A DNA stretch of 64,000 nucleotides from Lophius americanus (lineage: Eukaryota; Chordata; Actinopteri; Lophiiformes; Lophiidae), in assembly GCA_037951165.1 (NCBI GenBank), contig JBBDHG010000051.1, positions 5,671,001 to 5,735,000 of the forward strand. Direction: 5' to 3'. This document shows, piece after piece, positions 13,201-28,600 of the stretch. The stretch's first letter is position 1, and every line of letters begins with the position of its first letter. Under the pieces are notes generated by a model. It made no database searches, was not told where the DNA came from, and saw nothing but the letters and a program-made list of their open reading frames with translations. The position numbers and the translations under genes were made by a program.

Positions 13201-16200
13201 GTTGGTCATTGGGCAAAAACAGAGTTTGTCTGTATTAAATATGGAGATGAGAGAAAAACAAGAGGGTTGGGAGACGACAGCGCACTGCCTGTTGGTGAAT
13301 GTCGCTTCCTGAGATGGACCCTCAGCGCTCATACATAGCATGACTGCTGGGCAAATCATTATCTACCCCTGATGGCTGCTCAATAACCCAATAACTTTGG
13401 ACATATTTTTTGTTTGCGTGTTTCTGAGAGAGAGAGAGAGAGAGGTAGCGAGAGAGAGAGAGATAGAGAGAGAGATAGGAAGAGGTCTCTCCTCACTTGA
13501 TCAATTATCAACTTCGGGTCGGTTGAAATTTGACCTCTCACCTTCAGCCACACCCCATGGGTACTGCCTCCCGCGCACTCGCTTTCCGTTGACCTCGATA
13601 ATGGTGTTGCTGCCAACTATGGCCAAGGGTAAACGATCCTGCAGAGAGGAGGGAGGGGACATAACTGTTGCATAGCTGACGCAAAATTACTAAAAATACC
13701 CGAAGTCACACCCACACACAACAGAAAATTTCATTGAGAGCTGCATTAGTGGGACTGACCTTGATTTTCCTGACCATCCTCATCTCCTCTTCATCATCTG
13801 TGTCTGGGAACTCGTAGATTTTGATTTTGTGCTCCTGGATTTCTTTCATGATCTGCACACAGCACCGAGGAAATAAAAGAGAGTGGATGTAGTAGAGCAA
13901 GCTGTATGTGGGACAGACGGGTCCAGCAAAATCAATAATGACAGTGGAAGTTAGTTAACAAACACAGGAGAAGAGACCAACATATTCATTAACCCACACA
14001 ACCACGACTTTGACCTTCACACTACACTACCAGTATCACTGCACTGGCGTTGCATCTGTGTGCCAACATTTAGAGCTGATTCTTCAGTACAACATTCTGA
14101 CAAACTGACAGTACTTCCTGTATTACTTCCCCCTGTCCTGATAATCACTTTTGTTGGATGACATAATACGGATACAAATATTGCAATAACAAAGTCTTTG
14201 TCCAGCTTTGTGTATCGGGGACGTTGAGAGGTTAATGCTGGTCTGGATGTGGCCCACAGGCCACGGGTTGAGTAGGCCCTGACATTCAGATAGCAATGAC
14301 CCATAAACAAATCACCAGGTCTGCAGCATTTCAATGAACCTTTAATGTTATCAAACTAGATGTCACCTTTTCACGAAGAAGCTGTTTTTCATGTCTCTGC
14401 ATAGATGAAAGTGTGCATCTACTGGTGGATGACATGCTAACTCACTAATCAGAATAAGCCAGCTAATGTAACAACTCAGTAAAGTAGGACCCCATTAATG
14501 TTCTTATCATGAGTACAAACGAGCAGCAGGACAAGATCAGCCGCCATTTAACAGAGAAGGTAAATTATTCATTTTTCAAACGTTAATTTATTTCTTTAGT
14601 TGTCACTCCAGATACTAGCACTGCACTGCAACATGTTCTGCTTCTTATACTCCCTTAACTCAGGCTTTTTATCGTGAACGCCATGTTGTTCTGTTTTAAC
14701 AAAAAACAAAAAAGAAGGTTCTCCACTGCAGCATTGTGAGTGGTTTCTGTGTAAAAATGGCTAATAATCTAACCCCTATGATCAGTTTGAATTCACCCTC
14801 ACACTCAATTTTTCTAGAGAAAGTCCTTAATGTTGGCTCCCCTCACAAGCACGGTGCAAAACTTTCAAATTGTGTATGTCAAAACTGGGTGAAGAAAAAA
14901 AAAGGACAATAAGAGCTGCAGATGCCCCCACTATTATAAAACTAATTAACTACTAAAAGCAAAATGTCATGAAAGTTCGTGACAGTTGTATTGCCCCCCA
15001 TTAAAACCGTCATGTTCAAACACACAGACAGGGGTAAACCTGAATGACCACTTTGGTGGGGGCATAATTAGGGAAGTAAACTATACACCAGAAAAAGATT
15101 GGGGCCCTGGAACATGAATAAAGAAAACGTGCAGTGAAGTTTGAGATTGACATGATGTTGTGTGTAATTTACAGTAGTCCTGCACTGAAAGGACAATAAC
15201 AGCAGTACTCAGTCAGGAGTGCACACACGACACACACCTGTTTCTTGAACTGTTGACACTCCTCAGGAGTCATTGTATCGGCTTTGGCAATGAGGGGGAT
15301 GACGTTGACTTTTTCATGTAACCGTTTCATGAACTCAATGTCAAGGGGCTTCAGTCTGGGGAAGAAGCAGAGACAGGAGAGCGTTTGAAGGTTTAAATGG
15401 AGCTGCACGGCTCAAAGTCATGTTTCATGACTCGACTGACCTCAAACTAAACATCTGGACGTTACCAGACAGACTGTAAATCTTTCTGTTTGGACTCTGA
15501 AAATCTTCTTTGATAATAAATCATTTTCGGCTGGTTATTCAAAGAAGGCTGGTGAAGGTAACATGCACACACTCCAAGAAAAATAATTATCTGCTGCCGG
15601 ATCAAACTGCGTGCACATCTTCTGAAATTATTTGTACAAATCTTGATACAAACCATAAATGTACATACAGACAAATTAAAGAAGAAAAAAAATGTTGTTG
15701 CATTCTGTCTGTAATAGAAGACAGATATTCGGGACTTAAATGGTCCAATGCAAAAGCATCAGAACTGTACAAGGTACTAAGTATCAAGCGTGTAAATGGA
15801 CATGTGAATCTCTTCTAAAGTTACCTACAGATTTTCAATGTTAATGAGGAACTGAGATCTATGCCAAACCTCCAGCTGACATCTCTTACTGTACATCCCC
15901 CTGTGGATTTCGACCTGAGTTTTGGGTGCTCTTTGGTTCCAAAGTTAATGGATATTTAATTGAATTCCCCTTCCCCATGCAGCTGGCTACCACATAACCT
16001 GAAGATTGATTGATCATGGTTAACAGGCCAAATGTTCTTTTCACGACATTCTGTACCTTTTTTCTTCCAAACCTACCTTTGCTCCTTGTGGTTAAAAGTT
16101 ATTCATTTTCATGAGTTTACAGGACTTAGAAAAACTTTCCTTTGCAAACTTTTGACGCTCAATATTTCGGGTGGGGATTCAGAAAGTGATCAGTTTCACT

Positions 16201-16592
16201 GCAGAGTAGGACAGAAGAGAATTGGCTGCATCGTTTGTTTCTGAGTAAAATAATCACTTAAACAAAATTTCTTTCATAATGAAACCAGTTTATCTGCAGC
16301 TTTTGAATACATGCAGACATTTTTGCAAAGCTGGGCCTTAAGTGCTAATGAGAGGTAAATTGAAGGCGATAATGGGATTACATTTAAAACACATCTCATT
16401 TTAATCCATAAAATCTGACAATTTATTTTTTCTTCCATTTTTTGAAATGTCCTAAAAGTCAATGAACCCTTTGGGCTTAATTTAGTCTTATCTCATCTCA
16501 GAACCATTCTAACCCCACCCCAGTAGTCTGAGTAGGGATTTTCAAAGTCGTTTAAAGACCTATGACGGCCTAATGGTTTTTTTGCCAACTGT

Positions 16593-16626
<34 letters not shown>

Positions 16627-19600
16627 CTTGGCACTGGTCCGAGCCAAGTCACAGATGGAAGGAATGGGGCTCTGTAGGTCAATGAGATCAAGTCAGATAA
16701 TACCAGTGTTTTTCATGCTTGGTAGCCTGGCAGGAGACCACAGGCTAAGCCAGTGTGGTTAGGCCTACTTAACCGCTCCCCAACAGGGGAACAATTGATT
16801 AATTGAACTATTTCTTACGCAATGAGGAGGAAGAAAAGCTGAAAACAGCCTCACACTAGGTGGGCTTACATGGACAGCCTAATTCCAATTAGAATTGGAA
16901 AAGACGTCTAGTTGGAAAGAAAATGCTGCATTTAAACACCCCTTTCAGAATAGAAAGAACCTTTCCGATTTAGATTTCATTCGTTTTCAAGGAGGTAGTC
17001 AAAATCCTTTCGGAAAGCCTTTCCGATAGCCTGTCGCTGCATGTAAACGCTGTATCGGAAAACTTTCTGTTCCAGTTGTATCTGCGTATGCCCATTGCAT
17101 GACGTAATGCTCCGCTAAGTTTTTTTCAGCGCCGCGCCGCATTTTACATACGCCGACTTATAAACAGTACCGGTCAGTGTATCGGAGAGTGATTTATTCA
17201 CTGGAACTTTCAAATATTTTAACATTTTTGGATGGTTAGATCGGCGAAAAATCACTCCCGCGCACGCCCTCTGTCATATTCTTCTTCTGGGCTCTTGTTG
17301 GCGGTCGGCACCGTGCTCACCGAAGCATTATCGCCACCTTATGAACGGTAATGTGGATCGTCTGCACAGGTGTGAAAGCGTTTCTGATTAGATAAGTTGA
17401 TGCATGTAAATACCGAGATAGAAAAGATCACAAGTCATGTAAACAGGCGACCGACATTGCAATTCGGAAAGGATTAATTCGGATATGAGAAAAGTGTCCC
17501 ATGTAAAACCACTAACTGAAAGTCACTGTGTTGGTGTTCCTCAAGGATCAGTCCTTTGCCTTTGAAATTTTCCCCACACACCATCTCTTACATATAGATA
17601 TTTAATTTTAAAGGCTTAAATTTTAATGTTAAAATTTAATTGATTCACCTTTATTTATTACCCATCAGACATCATTCCAGTAGTTATGCAGTCTAACTCA
17701 AGGATTTCAGGACCCTTTAGAAATGTTAACACTCAGGATCAGTATGATTTCTAGTACCTACCCATGACCAGATGGGGCAATAAAGTAAAGGCAGCACTGC
17801 ACTCTGCTGTCTGGCATCAGGCGTCTGTTGACCCGGGACTCTGCGTTGAGATAATCCTCAAACTTACTGTCTATGTAATCGATGACCGGCTGCCAGCTGA
17901 GGAACACACATAAGACAGATAAATATCAGGTTCAGTGATAGAACTATATTATTCTGTAGTAGCTGACAGTACCATGCCTACTGACAGGTAGAAAACTCAC
18001 CAGTTACTGTTATCAACTGCATCACCAAAGCCGGGGGTGTCAACGATAGTGAGCAGAAGTTTCACGCCCCCTTCCATTATCAGAACCTTAGACTGCTCCA
18101 CCTGCAATCAACAACGGTGACACAAATCAGTCAAAACATTCAATTTTTAACAATACAGTCCATTTCTTCAACTTATTTATGTATCAAACACATTTTTCTC
18201 CAGGCGCATTTGCAGTTTTGATTCATCCAAGGATTTTCCTGAAATTATTTCCCAGGATATTTCCAGGAAATTTCCAGTGATGATCTCGAAAGCCAGGTTG
18301 TCGCGCCATACATTAATATGCCCCCCCCCCATGCTTTGGAGATGTGTCATTCTCTAAAGCCGTACTTTGAATTTTGTGGATTTATTTAACCTGTTTGCTG
18401 CTATGTTTACTCTTCTCCTGCCGCCAAAAACCTGATTTAAAAGATGTGCAGTTTATGGCTGTAACTTATCTATGAACTAAACTCATACATGTTTTGAAAT
18501 TATGATAAATGTATTAAAGAAACAAGGGGAGTGGTCAAGTTTAAGATTAGTGCTATTAGCCTACGTTAATGTTAGTGTGGTTTTTGATAACTGGGTCTCG
18601 GATTTGAGACAGTTTTTGTACCGCCAGTAGGTAAATGGACATGTAAATCTGTCCATTTTGGATTAAAAGCTCTGTTTTCGATGCCTACTTTTCTCATTTC
18701 AAGTCTGCACCATTCTAAACTAGGCCTACGCTGTTGTCCCGATAGCGAGGGCGAAGTCCCCAATCCCCGATTAAACACCTCAAATTAAATCTGAAGGTAT
18801 GTCCACTGTATTTTTAATAAAAAAGCTCCATGAAGTGAGTAAATTATGAACTATTACTGTAAAATATGTTATATACAAGATAGATCCCCTTGAGTCCATT
18901 CATATGCACCTAATTTTGTGTCAAAGGTTGAGGTATGTAAAAAAATGACACCCAGTGAGTAAAATATGAGCAATTTAAGTAAAACACGATGCATACAAAA
19001 TAGATCCTCCTCGATTTGATTGTTATCAAATTTGTCTAAACTGGATCAATGGTTGAGAAATTATGTCCACAAAACCCATTAGTGTCTGAAATATACAACC
19101 AACCCTTCCAAAAATCAATCCAGTTCTTCTTCTTATTAAGGTTTATGAGGATATACAATTAAAATATAAATACAAAATTATCCATGAAATGGATTTTGAG
19201 TTTTCGTCAGATCACGAAATTCCTGTGGTTGGTTTTGTGCGTCTAACTTGGGTTACAGCACTGCTGAGCAGACACGCAAATTTTACTGACTTAGTAGCAT
19301 TTTGTGCGCGGCCATAATACTTTGTACATGTACAATTCTGCACCATTGTCTCAATCACAAAAATTGTCAAATGTCCTGAAGAACTATGGTCCTTATTTCT
19401 GCTGTACAATGGAGACCAAATTTAGCCTATAGGCTTGTGCTTATCATTTATCAATATCTACGCTTTGACAATATCATGGTCTAGCAAGAAGAACTTTGTT
19501 GTTCAAATTGCTCTTATTCTACATGTACACGAAAAACGCAATTACACACAAAGTCAATGTAGAGCAACAACTAGTTTCGAATTTAAGCCAGGCAAAACAG

Positions 19601-22600
19601 TTGATGTGAAGCAAACAAGAACATTTTCTAGTATATTTTTCAGGTCAGCTTAGACTGATTCCGTTATATCTCCAGAGGGAGCAGAGTCGAGACTTCCACA
19701 GAGGCTTCTTTGTTTGTATAGTAACCTTGAATGGGCTAACTGAACGCTCACACTAGAGAGGAATTTGTACATTTTGTGGTTAAAGTGGCAAGAATATGAT
19801 GAAAAAAAAACCATGTCACATCTAAAAAACAATGAAAAAGAAGAAAAGAATGTAAGTAATTAGATGTTGTTGGCTAGCTTGTTTAAATTAACAAGAGAGA
19901 AAGGGCCGCACAATGTGGGAGGCTCTCTACCTGTGCTGTCCTACAGGCTGCACTTCCCCTGCGGCAAAGTGCCTCAACCAGCTTGAAGAGGTTAGGGATG
20001 AGGAAGGTTCACCAAAGCCACGAGCTTTACAGCGTCCCCTGCCAAGACTTCACCGCTTCCCAGAGGCCGCCGACTGAGAGCTTACTGCACCCTCCATCTC
20101 CTCCCCTCCCAATCCCCATCGCGACTTTCAACACTACCATAATAAGAAACAAAAAATAATATTTGGCTTATCTTAGATGTAAGCTTTGACTCGTATTTTG
20201 AGAGACTGCATGATTTCCACTGGAAGGCAACTATTGATTCTTGGATAGGGAGGGGTGAGCTGATGTTGTAATCTGGAGCTTCACTTCTACATTCCACAAA
20301 TGTTAAGCACTATACGTATCATAACATTTCTACTCATTAAATAAATACAAACATTTGATCACCTTCCAATTCTGTATATTTTCAACAGTTAAGTTGTGGA
20401 ATATTTAAAGAAAGCAGCCAGTGTAGCCCACATTTGCATTTACCCACAGAATGTGCGTGTTATACTCTGGGTCTGGGCTGCACCCTCATCAAACCACATG
20501 TTGGCTTCATTGCGAAACCATGTTCTCACATAACAAACCTCCTCATACAAAAGCAAGGAGGTCAAGGAGAAAGTTGTGTAAAAGGAGCATCTGGACTACA
20601 AGGGCATTCATCACACACACCTCCACCAAGGCCTATTTTAAATAAATGACAAAATACCTATTAACTACTGAAATATGAACAGGATTCTCCACATCGCCAG
20701 ATCCACTCCAGAATTTTGAAACTTCCCCCACCCGTCCATCCAGTTTTATGGGAATCTATTAATTAATTGACAAAATAACTTCGCAATGGCTGGTCCCACG
20801 CCAGGATGAGAAATGAGAGGGGTTTGGCAAAAGGCTAGCAACCCCCCTCAGTAAACACGGGTGTAGCGCTGTAGCTGCAGCAGCATTAACGAAAAAGAAA
20901 AAAAGAGAAAAATGAGCTGCAGTAACAACTCAACATCATTTGAGAGAAAAACCCCCAGCAGACATAATTCGATCCACTACTCAACAGCCATTGGTTAACA
21001 GATGAAGTTTAATGTTGCACAACCAGAAAAAGACACAACCCTAATCTCTTGGAGGCTAAAGACTTCTTCCCATCAGCTTTAATGAAGATGAGGGTTTAAA
21101 ATGTAGTGGAGTTTATTGAGCTTGAGTTTACAGCCTAATTTAGATAAGATTTTTCATATGAGTGTTAAATGGACAAGAGGAACAATACAACAATATTCCA
21201 CATATGGAGCCAAAATGCAATTTCTGTTCTGACAGCTGTCTATCAGAACCAGCATTAACTTTTTCAGCAATTTGTACCACATAAGCTTTTCTGTTGGATC
21301 AGACAACATGACGAACGAATGACCCTGTCGCCGGTTCATCAGTCCTCCTCTCTTAGACCACTTGGTACTAACCTCTGCAGATCTGGAACACCAAACAAAT
21401 TGCAGTTCTGTGGTAGTAAGAAGGGAGTAAGAAGGGTGAGTACTGTGTATGAGGGTGGTATACAACACTGTCAAAAGTTAAAGACTGCAGAATGGGCCGT
21501 ATTGAAGTATGCTGCAGGGAATCGACGGCCATCAACAGGATGAGTCAAGCCACAGACATGCCTATTAGGGAGACAGGGTTGCACAGACAGTGAGCTCATG
21601 GGAAAAATGCAGAGACACTTTGATACCCGTCACACTATAATAATGTAGGACAGCAGTGCCACAGCCTTTAACAGTCTTTTACTGTGGTCCAGTCAATCGC
21701 ATACACATGACATACTGCAAATCCATGAAGTATGATGGAGTCAGCGTGCGTCTAATCCATTCTCTCATCCTGTGAAAATTTGCAGCGTTTACTCATGTTC
21801 TTCAGATGCAGCTCAAGAATGTGTTTCCTGATTTAAATTTATTTACATATCAGAGTTCGAACTCCTGTTTAGTGCAACACAACACTAGAGTTGCGCTGGG
21901 GGCCCTAGTTTGATGAGATCGTCAGTCAGCCGATATCGTGCCAGTGACATGCATGCATTGTACATGAACACATGTTAGCATGAGCTAACATGGCTACAAA
22001 CATCTCACTAGCAAACCAGAAAAACACAAAGCTCACAGGATATAATAAGCTGCGGAGGAAAGAAAACGAGAAAGTTCAGCATCAGCAAACTTAACAAAGG
22101 CAAAAGTACCCAAGTTAGAAATTATTGTGATCAGAATCAATCAGTTTGCTTTATTTAGGATAGAAATTATCATGTAAACGCGTCCATTATTACTGAGTTG
22201 CTGTCAGCCTCTTAATTTAGCCCAAACTCCAACAAACTATCTCAGTATTTCTCAAATACTCCGGAACAGTTCGTCTCAACCTTATTCTCTGGAGACCTCC
22301 TCTTATGCGTCTCTGCTCAGTTCACTGAGGCCCCAGGCCCTGGAGTAGTCAGGAGGAACCACAACATAAAGACCAGATACCATGTTTAATTCAGAGCTGA
22401 TAAGTGTATGCTGTGGAAAAGATGGCAAGCCTTCAGAGGCACCTCAAAAGATATCTAAAAACAAACAAACAAAAAAAAAATCAAGGGATTCCAGAACTCT
22501 GCTTCTAATATTAAGATAATAATATTGATAGGACGGACTGACATTTGGATGACTAAACATGCTCATCAATTTTATATTGCGGGGATGAAAAATGGTGATG

Positions 22601-25600
22601 AATGGAACCGCCTGCTGCTACAAAATTCTCATTAGAAATATACAACAGAATGAAATTAGTTCTAATGGCAATACCCGGTATTAACTGACGCAATCTCATG
22701 TTATTTTAGAAATGATCACCAATGTTAACTACTGATCTGAAACAGGTGACACATTGTGTAAGACTTTGACTGATGATAATGAGCAATATCTCTCCCTTCA
22801 TGTGATTCTCACTTCCTCCTACTATGTTGTCTTAATCCTTTCACTTCCACTGAGGTAGGAACAAGTGTCTGATGCAAAAAAACGTGGCATGTTCATGCAA
22901 TGGCAGGACAGCACTGAGCTCAGTGGAAGTGCGAGTTTGCTGGATGATCACCAAGTCCCTGTCGCAGTATGCCCTGCAGGGCTCCCAGAGCCTAATTAAC
23001 CACAAACAACATAGACATCTGCACTGCCCTATCACTTCAAATAGTAAACAATGCCAGATAGTTTCTTCTTTGTGCTTTTCCCCCCCAAAAAATAGATCCT
23101 GTTACACATGGCATTCCTCTGGGTTTAATCAATTTCTATGGGATAAAGTGGCTACAATTATTTGAAATGCAATTAGTTTGCGGTTTCTGGAAATGGAAAA
23201 AGAAAGTCTGTTTTCTATAATTGTCTTGCAAGAATAATCAACATTCCCCCATACAGTACCAGTCAAATGTTTTGACACACCTTCCTATTCACTTTATTCA
23301 TAAAGCATGTGTACATTTTTGACTGGTAATATAGATACCCGCGCATTTGAACTTTAGTTTTAGCTCTCATTTCATTCTTTTGGGACAGGAAACCTTGAGG
23401 AATCCTCAAACATGCGGTCTGAGAGCTGATATAAGCACTCACACACAGTGTTTAAATCTAATTTAAACATATAATAAGAGTTGATGGGGTCTAATTGGCA
23501 AGTAAACTAATAGAAAGAAGAAGTAGGCCCCTCAATATGTTGCCAGGGATTACAGGAGATTTAGATCAAAGTACTGCATCACAATGAACAGGTGAAGGGA
23601 AGATTCTCACTATGCAGCTAATCTACTGTACACGAGCCAAAAATGAACCTTATTACAGGCAGAGACAGAAAGAGAGAGAGGCCTTTAGTGCAGCTCCTTT
23701 ACACCAACAGTATCGCCTTTCACTCTTCAAAAGGAAGCGCCTGTCAAAACTATGCAGCTATGTGCTCTATTTGAGGGAATTCACAACCGCTGATGGTCTG
23801 CCCAGCCAATTCAAAGAGCATCAAAGTTTGTAGACTCAAGATGGATAAACCACATGACACTAAATTCAGCATCACGCTTGGTAGAAACTTCCTGCTTAGA
23901 ACAGTCCCACCTGCAGCTTTGATGTCGGTCAGTGCTTGATTTCATTGACATATAGAATTCTTCCTATAGCGAGCTCAGGAGAGCATTCATGTCCGTGTGG
24001 AGGGGAATAATTGGATTAGTTTGGAATCAGTTAGCTGGAAAATAAATTTAAAGATGAAATGTGGATTTAACATTAAGGGGCTTTTTGAATAAATGTAATT
24101 AAGTATTCATAACTATGTTTTTCGTAGGGTGTATATCATATATGTGTACAGTGTTATAGAATGAACCAGCCGAATACCTGACTCCAGAGGAGGTTTTTTG
24201 TGTTACAGTAAAAACTCAGAAAACCAACGAGGACAATCAATATGACACGCAATCACTGTATATTGGTTTGTTGTGCTTAACCAAACATCTAGATCCAACG
24301 CTGAGTTTTCCAACGTGAAGAAGTAGTCTTTGTATTGGCCCTCTGGTTTTGACAAGGCCAAAAAACATTAGTAATAATTGTATTTTTTAGCACAAGAAAA
24401 GAAAAGGGAGCATGAAATCTCCCTGTCAAAGAAGGGAAACCATGGCGACCCTACTTGTGAAGCCATTGAGCGGTAAACTAGGGAAGTCCGCAGTCTTCCT
24501 GATGGATTTCACCTGGTGGGAGAGGAACGACCGTATGGTTTGTGAGGACGCCTCGTGGGACTTCTTGCTAGTGCTTGCCAGGGAGTAGATGTCAATAATT
24601 AGTACGTTTCAGTTAAAAAGTTAATCACCAGCACCGTATTCAGTATTTGTCGTCTTTCTGACCCCTCAACGAGATCATGGAAAGCCCTCTCCAAATTTAG
24701 TTTTTGCCCTTCTTGACCACTGTACAAGCTGGCTCCTTCGGTGAAAGAGGATCTGCCCCCACTGTGAATATGAAAGGGCCTTTTCTAAGGCAACATAAAA
24801 AAATCACTTCTATTTCAAGTTCATTATACATGAGAGAAAAAAAAAAAAAAAAAAAAAAAAAAGGTTCTGAACATTATATAATATAGGAGTGACAGAGACT
24901 AACGCTCACCTTCCCAATATATTCTACGTCACACTCACTGAGATGTGCTAACCTGGATAGACAACAATTATCCTGACATCTAAATATGAAGACATGTAAG
25001 ATTTAAAGGCATAAGGTAAATCATTAGAGGAATTTCTAGAAATACACATAAATGTTCCTACACAACACACTGCATAACATGGAAAAAGGAATGGAATACT
25101 TTTGCCTGTATTTATATAATTAAATTCCTAAATCCACCCATCCACAAAAAGAGACAAAAACAGGCCCCTTTCCTGGTAATATTTTTCCAATGTTTATACC
25201 CCAGCCAAGTGGAGCAGACAGAAGAAAATATATTGTGTTTACAGACATTTCCATGTCAAATCGGGCATAGCCACAGGCCGACTCCGTTAGACTAAACTCT
25301 CTACTGTCACAATAGGAACAGGCATGTCTTTCTATTCAAGTGTTTACATCTGACAAATGTACTTCAACTCCTAACCAGTTAACTACTGCATAGTGCTTTT
25401 CTGATTCACAGGGATGCCGTCTAACTTTAGCTCTACCTCATTTATTCACATCGTAGCAGCGGTACTCAGAAGAAGTGAAGGAAGAGATAAACACAGAAGT
25501 AGAAGGAAGAGTAGAGAAAGAAGAAAGAAAAGGAAGATGATGATTGATGAAGCACAGGATGCTGTTGTCATGTATGTGACATAAAGGTTAACGGGAGACT

Positions 25601-28600
25601 CAAACATATCATCACTATTAGTGTGAAGTGGGTTTTTTTTAGTTTGTGAAGATGGTAATTTGCAGGTTCTGTATGTGTTGCACAAGAATCTGGGACAATG
25701 TGAGATTGAACGCAACATTCTTGTTAGAGAGTGGGAATCGAAACTTATAAGTCTTTGCGCAACGCATTTTCCTTCAGATGAGCAAAAAGTTAAGGTTTTC
25801 GGGTTCGTTCATCCATTTTTCTTTTCACTTATCTGGGGTCAGGTCGCATTGCCAGCAGGCTGAAAATGCTATTCCAGACGACCCTGTACTCAGAAATATT
25901 CTCCATCTCATCCTGTTGGATCCCGAGGCATTCCCAGGCCACACAATTTATATACGCCCTTGAGCGAGTTCTGGGTCTATCCCGGGATCTCCTTGCAGTT
26001 GTACTTGCCTGGAAAACCTGCAAAGGGAGGCGTCCTGATCAGGTGGTGAAATTCCTTAACTGGTTCCTCTTAATGGGAAGGAGTAGCTGCTCTACTCCGC
26101 TTTCATTCTTTAGGTCACTAAACAGGGGCCCTGAGCAGCAGGTGAGGGTTGGAGCGTAGACGGACTGGTAAATTGAGTTTTGCCTTCAGCTCAGCTCACT
26201 CTTTACCACAGCAAACCGATACAGCACCCACATTTCTAGTGATGCTGCACGAAAACGCCAGTCCATCTTTATTGCTTTGAATATGTATTAGTTATACACA
26301 CGGTGTGAAGAATAACATTGTGATAAGTAACACAAGGATTACTTCCTGTTGCCAACAGATGTCGTTGTCCTTGTGACTGAATAATGGCATGTAAATGTCC
26401 TCAGGCCAGGGAATTTAGCCAGGGTCGGAACTTTGTGACATTATATAAATGGTGAGCGGACTAACAACGTTTTTCCATGGTCATGCCACAATGGCAACAA
26501 ATTGGTTACAATTAGACCGTTAACAATGTTACATCATCATTATGGTGGAATTTATTGACCAAATTTTAAGTTGATTTGATTAAGATAGAAGATAAAGTAA
26601 AAATTTAGTGGTTAGGGAATGTATTGCTTCACCTTCTGCTTCCTTTTGTAATATAAAGATTCAAACAGTATCAACATGTTGTTTGAATGGATAAAATACA
26701 ACATAACCTCCAAACCTCCTTTAATCATCTTTCTTATCTTATGGGTTAGGGTTGGGCAATTAATTGTAAACAATTGCAATGTCAAATGTATATAGGATAT
26801 CTCCATTATGAACTCCAATTCATAAGGGAACCAGCAAAGCCAGTAGTGAAACCAGCATCTGTGCTTTTCTGCCTCTGCCATGAAGACCTTCGTTTTAGAT
26901 CACGTGACACTGAGGTGCAAAACTAAACTGTTGGCGAGACAGAGACTGACACAGGTGAGAAGTAGATGAATCCAACTAACTAGCTGCCACAAAAAGGCTC
27001 ACATTCTGAGGTGTGGAAGTTTATAGGATTCACAGAAGACAATAAAAATCAAAAATATACACATTGCTTGCAATGTTTTACCACAGTAGCAACGGCGCAA
27101 GGTTCTCCCCTAGTGTCACATAAGGGGTGCTCCAAATCATTGTTAAGAGTCAGGCCTGGGCCATTAAGAACATGGCTTTATGGGGATATGGGACATGGGG
27201 TATTATGGTATATGTATATTTTATAGGGTATGTAGATTTGTTTTACTTTTGTAGCCAAAACAGCATGAGAGGAAGCTGGAGTACCTGCGTCCTGTTAGTA
27301 AGGCTGTGAATTTGTTCCGGCTGGTAAAAGTTAAGTTCATTTTCTATGCTTCTGAGTTGGTTGGTTATTTTGTTACCAACGAGGAGTGAGAGCTAATCTA
27401 AGCGAGCTAGTGTAATACATCAGAGGTTCTCTTACTACAGTTTGGGGGGTGAGCATAGGAAAATCCATAGTGAACAATGCTCAAAATGACTCCAGTGCTG
27501 TAAATTGAGGAGGGATGTACCTGTACAGTTTTCTTAATTCTATGTGAAGGACCGGGGTATTCAGGGGAGTACAGGTCTGTCAGAAAGAGGGAGTTGATCA
27601 GCGTCGATTTCCCCAGGCCGGATTCCCCTGGAAGGAAAAAGACAGAGTCAGAGTGAATGGCGGAAGAAATGCATTTCATGCTTTACTTGTTTCCTAATCC
27701 TCTTTTTTATGGCACAGCGAAGCACAACATGACACAGTGTCCAGATGTTTATCAACCCCAGCCTTTCACTCTTTGGCATTCTTCAAATGCTCACAGTCAG
27801 GACTTTTTTCAACACAGGAAGCAGCTCCTTTAACCCGGCCGTTCAAACAGGCCAACATTAACAGGAGACGGAGGAGGAGGAAGGCATTGTGGAAGTTCTG
27901 TCCTTCTAAATTCTTTTCAGGTCTGCATTTCATGAATCAGATTAGAGGGTGATGGGATGGGAAGAGAGGGGAAGGACTTTCAACGACCAGATTCGTTGAG
28001 AATTTTCACTCGAACAAAATAATTTCTCTTTAAAAGTAATGAATCCAAAGAACATCCATTTTTTTTCCATTTATTTAATAGATTTTCCAAAATACAGTTC
28101 ACCTGTAACTTTTCAACCTTATTTTCTTATTCCCTTCCTATATAACATGCTACTCATCGGAACCTATTCAAATATTTCAAATCAGTCCAAATAACATCTT
28201 ATTTTCATGTATTTTATAAATAATAAAGGGAAATGTTGCATTGCACCCATTCTGAGTTAAATTATTCCCCTTGCCAGAAACAAAAAAGTTGTGTCCATGA
28301 GTGTTGCCATGCTGAATTATTGCAGTGGGCACTCTCTGAGTCCACTCAACCCATCACAAGTTGACAGAAACAAGGGGGCAAGGAAGGGAAAAGGCCTAAA
28401 GAACAATCAAAAAACAAACATCAATCACTCCATAAAGTAAGTATGATGTAATCCAAGTCTGGAGGAGCCCATTAATCCCAAGATACAAAAGTTCAATGTG
28501 CATACATGTGACACTGTATGAGAAGTCCTTCATGTTTGACATGAGGCTCCAGAAACATTCAGTCGACCAAATTCAACATTGTAAGATGAACTGCCCCTTT

